Part shown: in pieces, positions 62,406 through 64,000 of the stretch
Layout: each line of letters begins with the position of its first letter
How positions within the stretch are numbered: the stretch's first letter is position 1
Assembly: GCA_964581385.1 (NCBI GenBank)
Contig: CAZOOK010000002.1
Location: 1 to 64,000 of the forward strand
Length of the DNA stretch: 64,000 nt
Direction: 5' to 3'
Source of the DNA: CAZOOK01 sp964581385
GTDB lineage: Bacteria; Pseudomonadota; Gammaproteobacteria; Nevskiales; Nevskiaceae
Program-made: the position numbers and the translations under genes
Notes under the pieces: generated by a model
Databases searched by the model: none
Told to the model about the DNA's origin: nothing
What the model saw: only the letters and a program-made list of their open reading frames with translations

Positions 62406-63782
62406 TCACAATTTCTTCGCCTTCTCGACCACTTCGTCGATCGAGCCGACCATGTAAAACGCCTGTTCCGGCAGGTGATCCAGCTCGCCGTCGACGATCT
62501 GGCGGAAGCCGCGGATCGTCTCTTTGAGCGGAACGTACTTGCCCGGCGAACCGGTGAACACTTCGGCGACGTGGAACGGTTGCGACAGGAAGCGCTGGAT
62601 CTTGCGCGCGCGCGAGACCGCCTTCTTGTCATCTTCCGACAGTTCGTCCATGCCGAGGATCGCGATGATGTCCTTCAGTTCCTTGTAGCGCTGCAGCACG
62701 CCCTGCACGTCGCGGGCGGTCGCGTAATGCGCCTGACCGATGACGTTCGGGTCGAGCTGGCGGCTCGTGGAGTCGAGCGGATCGACGGCCGGATAGATGC
62801 CGAGCGAGGCGATGTCACGCGACAGCACGACGGTCGCGTCCAAATGCGCGAAGGTCGTCGCCGGCGACGGGTCGGTCAAATCGTCCGCGGGCACGTAAAC
62901 GGCCTGGATCGAAGTGATCGAGCCCTTCTTGGTGGAAGTGATGCGCTCTTGGAGCACGCCCATTTCCTCGGCCAGCGTCGGCTGATAACCCACCGCCGAC
63001 GGCATACGGCCGAGCAGTGCAGACACTTCGGTACCAGCCAGTGTGTAGCGATAGATGTTGTCGACGAAGAACAGCACGTCACGGCCTTCATCGCGGAAAA
63101 ACTCGGCCATGGTCAGACCGGTCAGCGCGACGCGCAGACGGTTGCCCGGCGGTTCGTTCATCTGGCCGTAGACCATCGCGACCTTGTCGAGAACGTTCGA
63201 CTCTTTCATTTCATGATAGAAGTCGTTGCCTTCGCGGGTGCGCTCGCCGACGCCGGCGAATACCGACAAGCCCGAGTGCTCCTTCGCGATGTTGTTGATC
63301 AGCTCCATCATGTTGACGGTCTTGCCGACACCGGCGCCGCCGAACAGACCGACCTTGCCGCCCTTGGCGAACGGGCACATCAGGTCGATGACCTTGATGC
63401 CGGTTTCCAACAGCTCGGTCGAACCGGCCTGGTCCTCGTAGCTCGGCGCGGCGCGGTGGATCGCCCATTGCTGCTCGGCACCGACATCGCCGGCATCGTC
63501 GATCGGCATGCCGAGCACATCCATGATGCGGCCCAGTGTTTTCTGGCCGACCGGCACCGAGATCGGCGCGCCGGTGTTGCTGACCGCCATGCCGCGCTTG
63601 ACGCCTTCGGAAGCACCGAGCGCGATGGTGCGCACGACGCCGTCGCCGAGCTGCTGCTGCACTTCCAGCGTCAGCGGGCTGCCCTGAATCTTCAGCGCGT
63701 CATAAATGTTGGGGATGGCGTCGCGTGGAAACTCGACGTCGATGACCGCGCCGATGACCTGCACAATCTTGCCGGTGCTCAT
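62406..63782 (-). CDS. atpD: F1Fo ATP synthase beta subunit
   Basis: 458 residues from ATG 63782 (MSTGKIVQVIGAVIDVEFPR), not the longer frame from 63887, which overlaps atpG. This is the catalytic subunit: P-loop GGAGVGKT, GERTREGNDFYHEM, MNEPPGNR, and the signature region PAVDPLDSTS. The DELSEDDK motif and C-terminus are intact. It is followed by a hairpin-rich spacer and atpC, and preceded by atpG. Confidence 0.98.
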   Translation of the reverse strand: MSTGKIVQVIGAVIDVEFPRDAIPNIYDALKIQGSPLTLEVQQQLGDGVVRTIALGASEGVKRGMAVSNTGAPISVPVGQKTLGRIMDVLGMPIDDAGDVGAEQQWAIHRAAPSYEDQAGSTELLETGIKVIDLMCPFAKGGKVGLFGGAGVGKTVNMMELINNIAKEHSGLSVFAGVGERTREGNDFYHEMKESNVLDKVAMVYGQMNEPPGNRLRVALTGLTMAEFFRDEGRDVLFFVDNIYRYTLAGTEVSALLGRMPSAVGYQPTLAEEMGVLQERITSTKKGSITSIQAVYVPADDLTDPSPATTFAHLDATVVLSRDIASLGIYPAVDPLDSTSRQLDPNVIGQAHYATARDVQGVLQRYKELKDIIAILGMDELSEDDKKAVSRARKIQRFLSQPFHVAEVFTGSPGKYVPLKETIRGFRQIVDGELDHLPEQAFYMVGSIDEVVEKAKKL

Positions 63783-63807
63783 CTGTGTTCCTCTTCTCAA
63801 ATCTGGT

Positions 63808-64000
63808 TTAACCAACCGCGGCGGCGCCGCCGACAATTTCCGCCAGCTCCTTGGTGATGCTGGCCTGGCGGGCCTTGTTGTACGCAAGCTGCAATTGACT
63901 GATGATCTTGCCCGCGTTATCGGACGCGGATTTCATCGCTACCATGCGCGCACTCTGCTCGCAGGCGGCGTTTTCGACGACAGCCTGATAGACCTGTGAT
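63808..64000 (-). CDS. atpG: F1Fo ATP synthase gamma subunit, C-terminal part (cut by window edge)
   Basis: The minus-strand frame running in from the window edge and ending at TAA 63808-63810 gives YQAVVENAACEQSARMVAMK, SASDNAG, then QLQLAYNKARQASITKELAEIVGGAAAVG. This is the conserved C-terminal helix of the gamma shaft (E.sARm.AMk.Atena......l.l.yNk.RQa.IT.El.EIv.GA.A). The gap to atpD is 25 bp. Confidence 0.93.
   Translation of the reverse strand, partial: SQVYQAVVENAACEQSARMVAMKSASDNAGKIISQLQLAYNKARQASITKELAEIVGGAAAVG

Noticed and set aside
62241..63857. 538-codon plus-strand frame opposite atpD
   Set aside because: It is an antisense shadow of a highly conserved gene in GC-rich DNA; no start signal or domain.
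1..64000. CRISPR arrays, prophage structural genes, transposases, integrases, rRNA
   Set aside because: No regularly spaced repeats with unique spacers, and no such proteins or rRNA motifs are visible in any frame.

Overview
The window looks like a chromosomal segment of a GC-rich gammaproteobacterium, probably of the Xanthomonadales/Nevskiales/Steroidobacteraceae neighbourhood. The basis is the gene order atpG-atpD-atpC, glmU, glmS, the glnE-hldD pair, many secreted and outer-membrane proteins of narrow families, and base composition. The lineage is an inference; no 16S gene is present.

Layout. 0-6 kb: the 5' part of tRNA-Tyr, a PF04185-type phosphoesterase lipoprotein, a PPK2 polyphosphate kinase, a DUF1778/GNAT toxin-antitoxin pair, an APH-fold protein and a Lys/Ala-rich DNA-binding-like protein. 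6-9 kb: gene-free DNA with two adjacent palindromic elements, then an alpha/beta hydrolase/M14 peptidase pair. 9-13 kb: a 57-residue lipoprotein coupled to a 762-residue secreted protein, and a DadA-like oxidoreductase. 13-20 kb: glnE, hldD, a membrane Ser/Thr kinase ending in a TonB-C domain, and a DUF6471 regulator. 20-28 kb: two SPFH proteins (one coupled to an SH3-like periplasmic protein) and a two-component system. 28-36.6 kb: small envelope proteins, a MgtC/SapB remnant, DUF2127, an MscS channel, an AhpD-like protein, a DUF6279 lipoprotein, a PagL-like barrel and an Ag85/EstD-type esterase lipoprotein. 36.8-50.1 kb: a complete Pel polysaccharide operon in the order epimerase-pelA-B-C-D-E-F-G on the minus strand. 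50.7-54 kb: an HD-GYP c-di-GMP phosphodiesterase and a Tat-exported cholesterol-oxidase-like GMC enzyme. 54-58 kb: an AT-richer accessory block with a secreted repeat protein between direct repeats and a single-gene AAA-ATPase/DUF4435 candidate defence protein. 58-64 kb: glmS, glmU, a second copy of the palindromic element, atpC, atpD and the end of atpG.

How it fits together. The Pel block is self-contained. The epimerase has Cys where Glu/Gal-only epimerases have Tyr, so it probably makes UDP-GalNAc for the polymer. PelF/D/E/G polymerise and export it, PelA trims and deacetylates it, and PelB/PelC carry it across the outer membrane. PelD keeps an RxxD c-di-GMP site, and the next gene upstream can degrade c-di-GMP. 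glmU/glmS supply UDP-GlcNAc, the substrate of the epimerase.

The least explained signals are: a family of about 270-bp multi-branched palindromes (6547-6820 and 61528-61800) whose stems differ in sequence but stay paired while the loops are conserved; the fused AAA-DUF4435 gene; and the kinase-TonB-C fusion.
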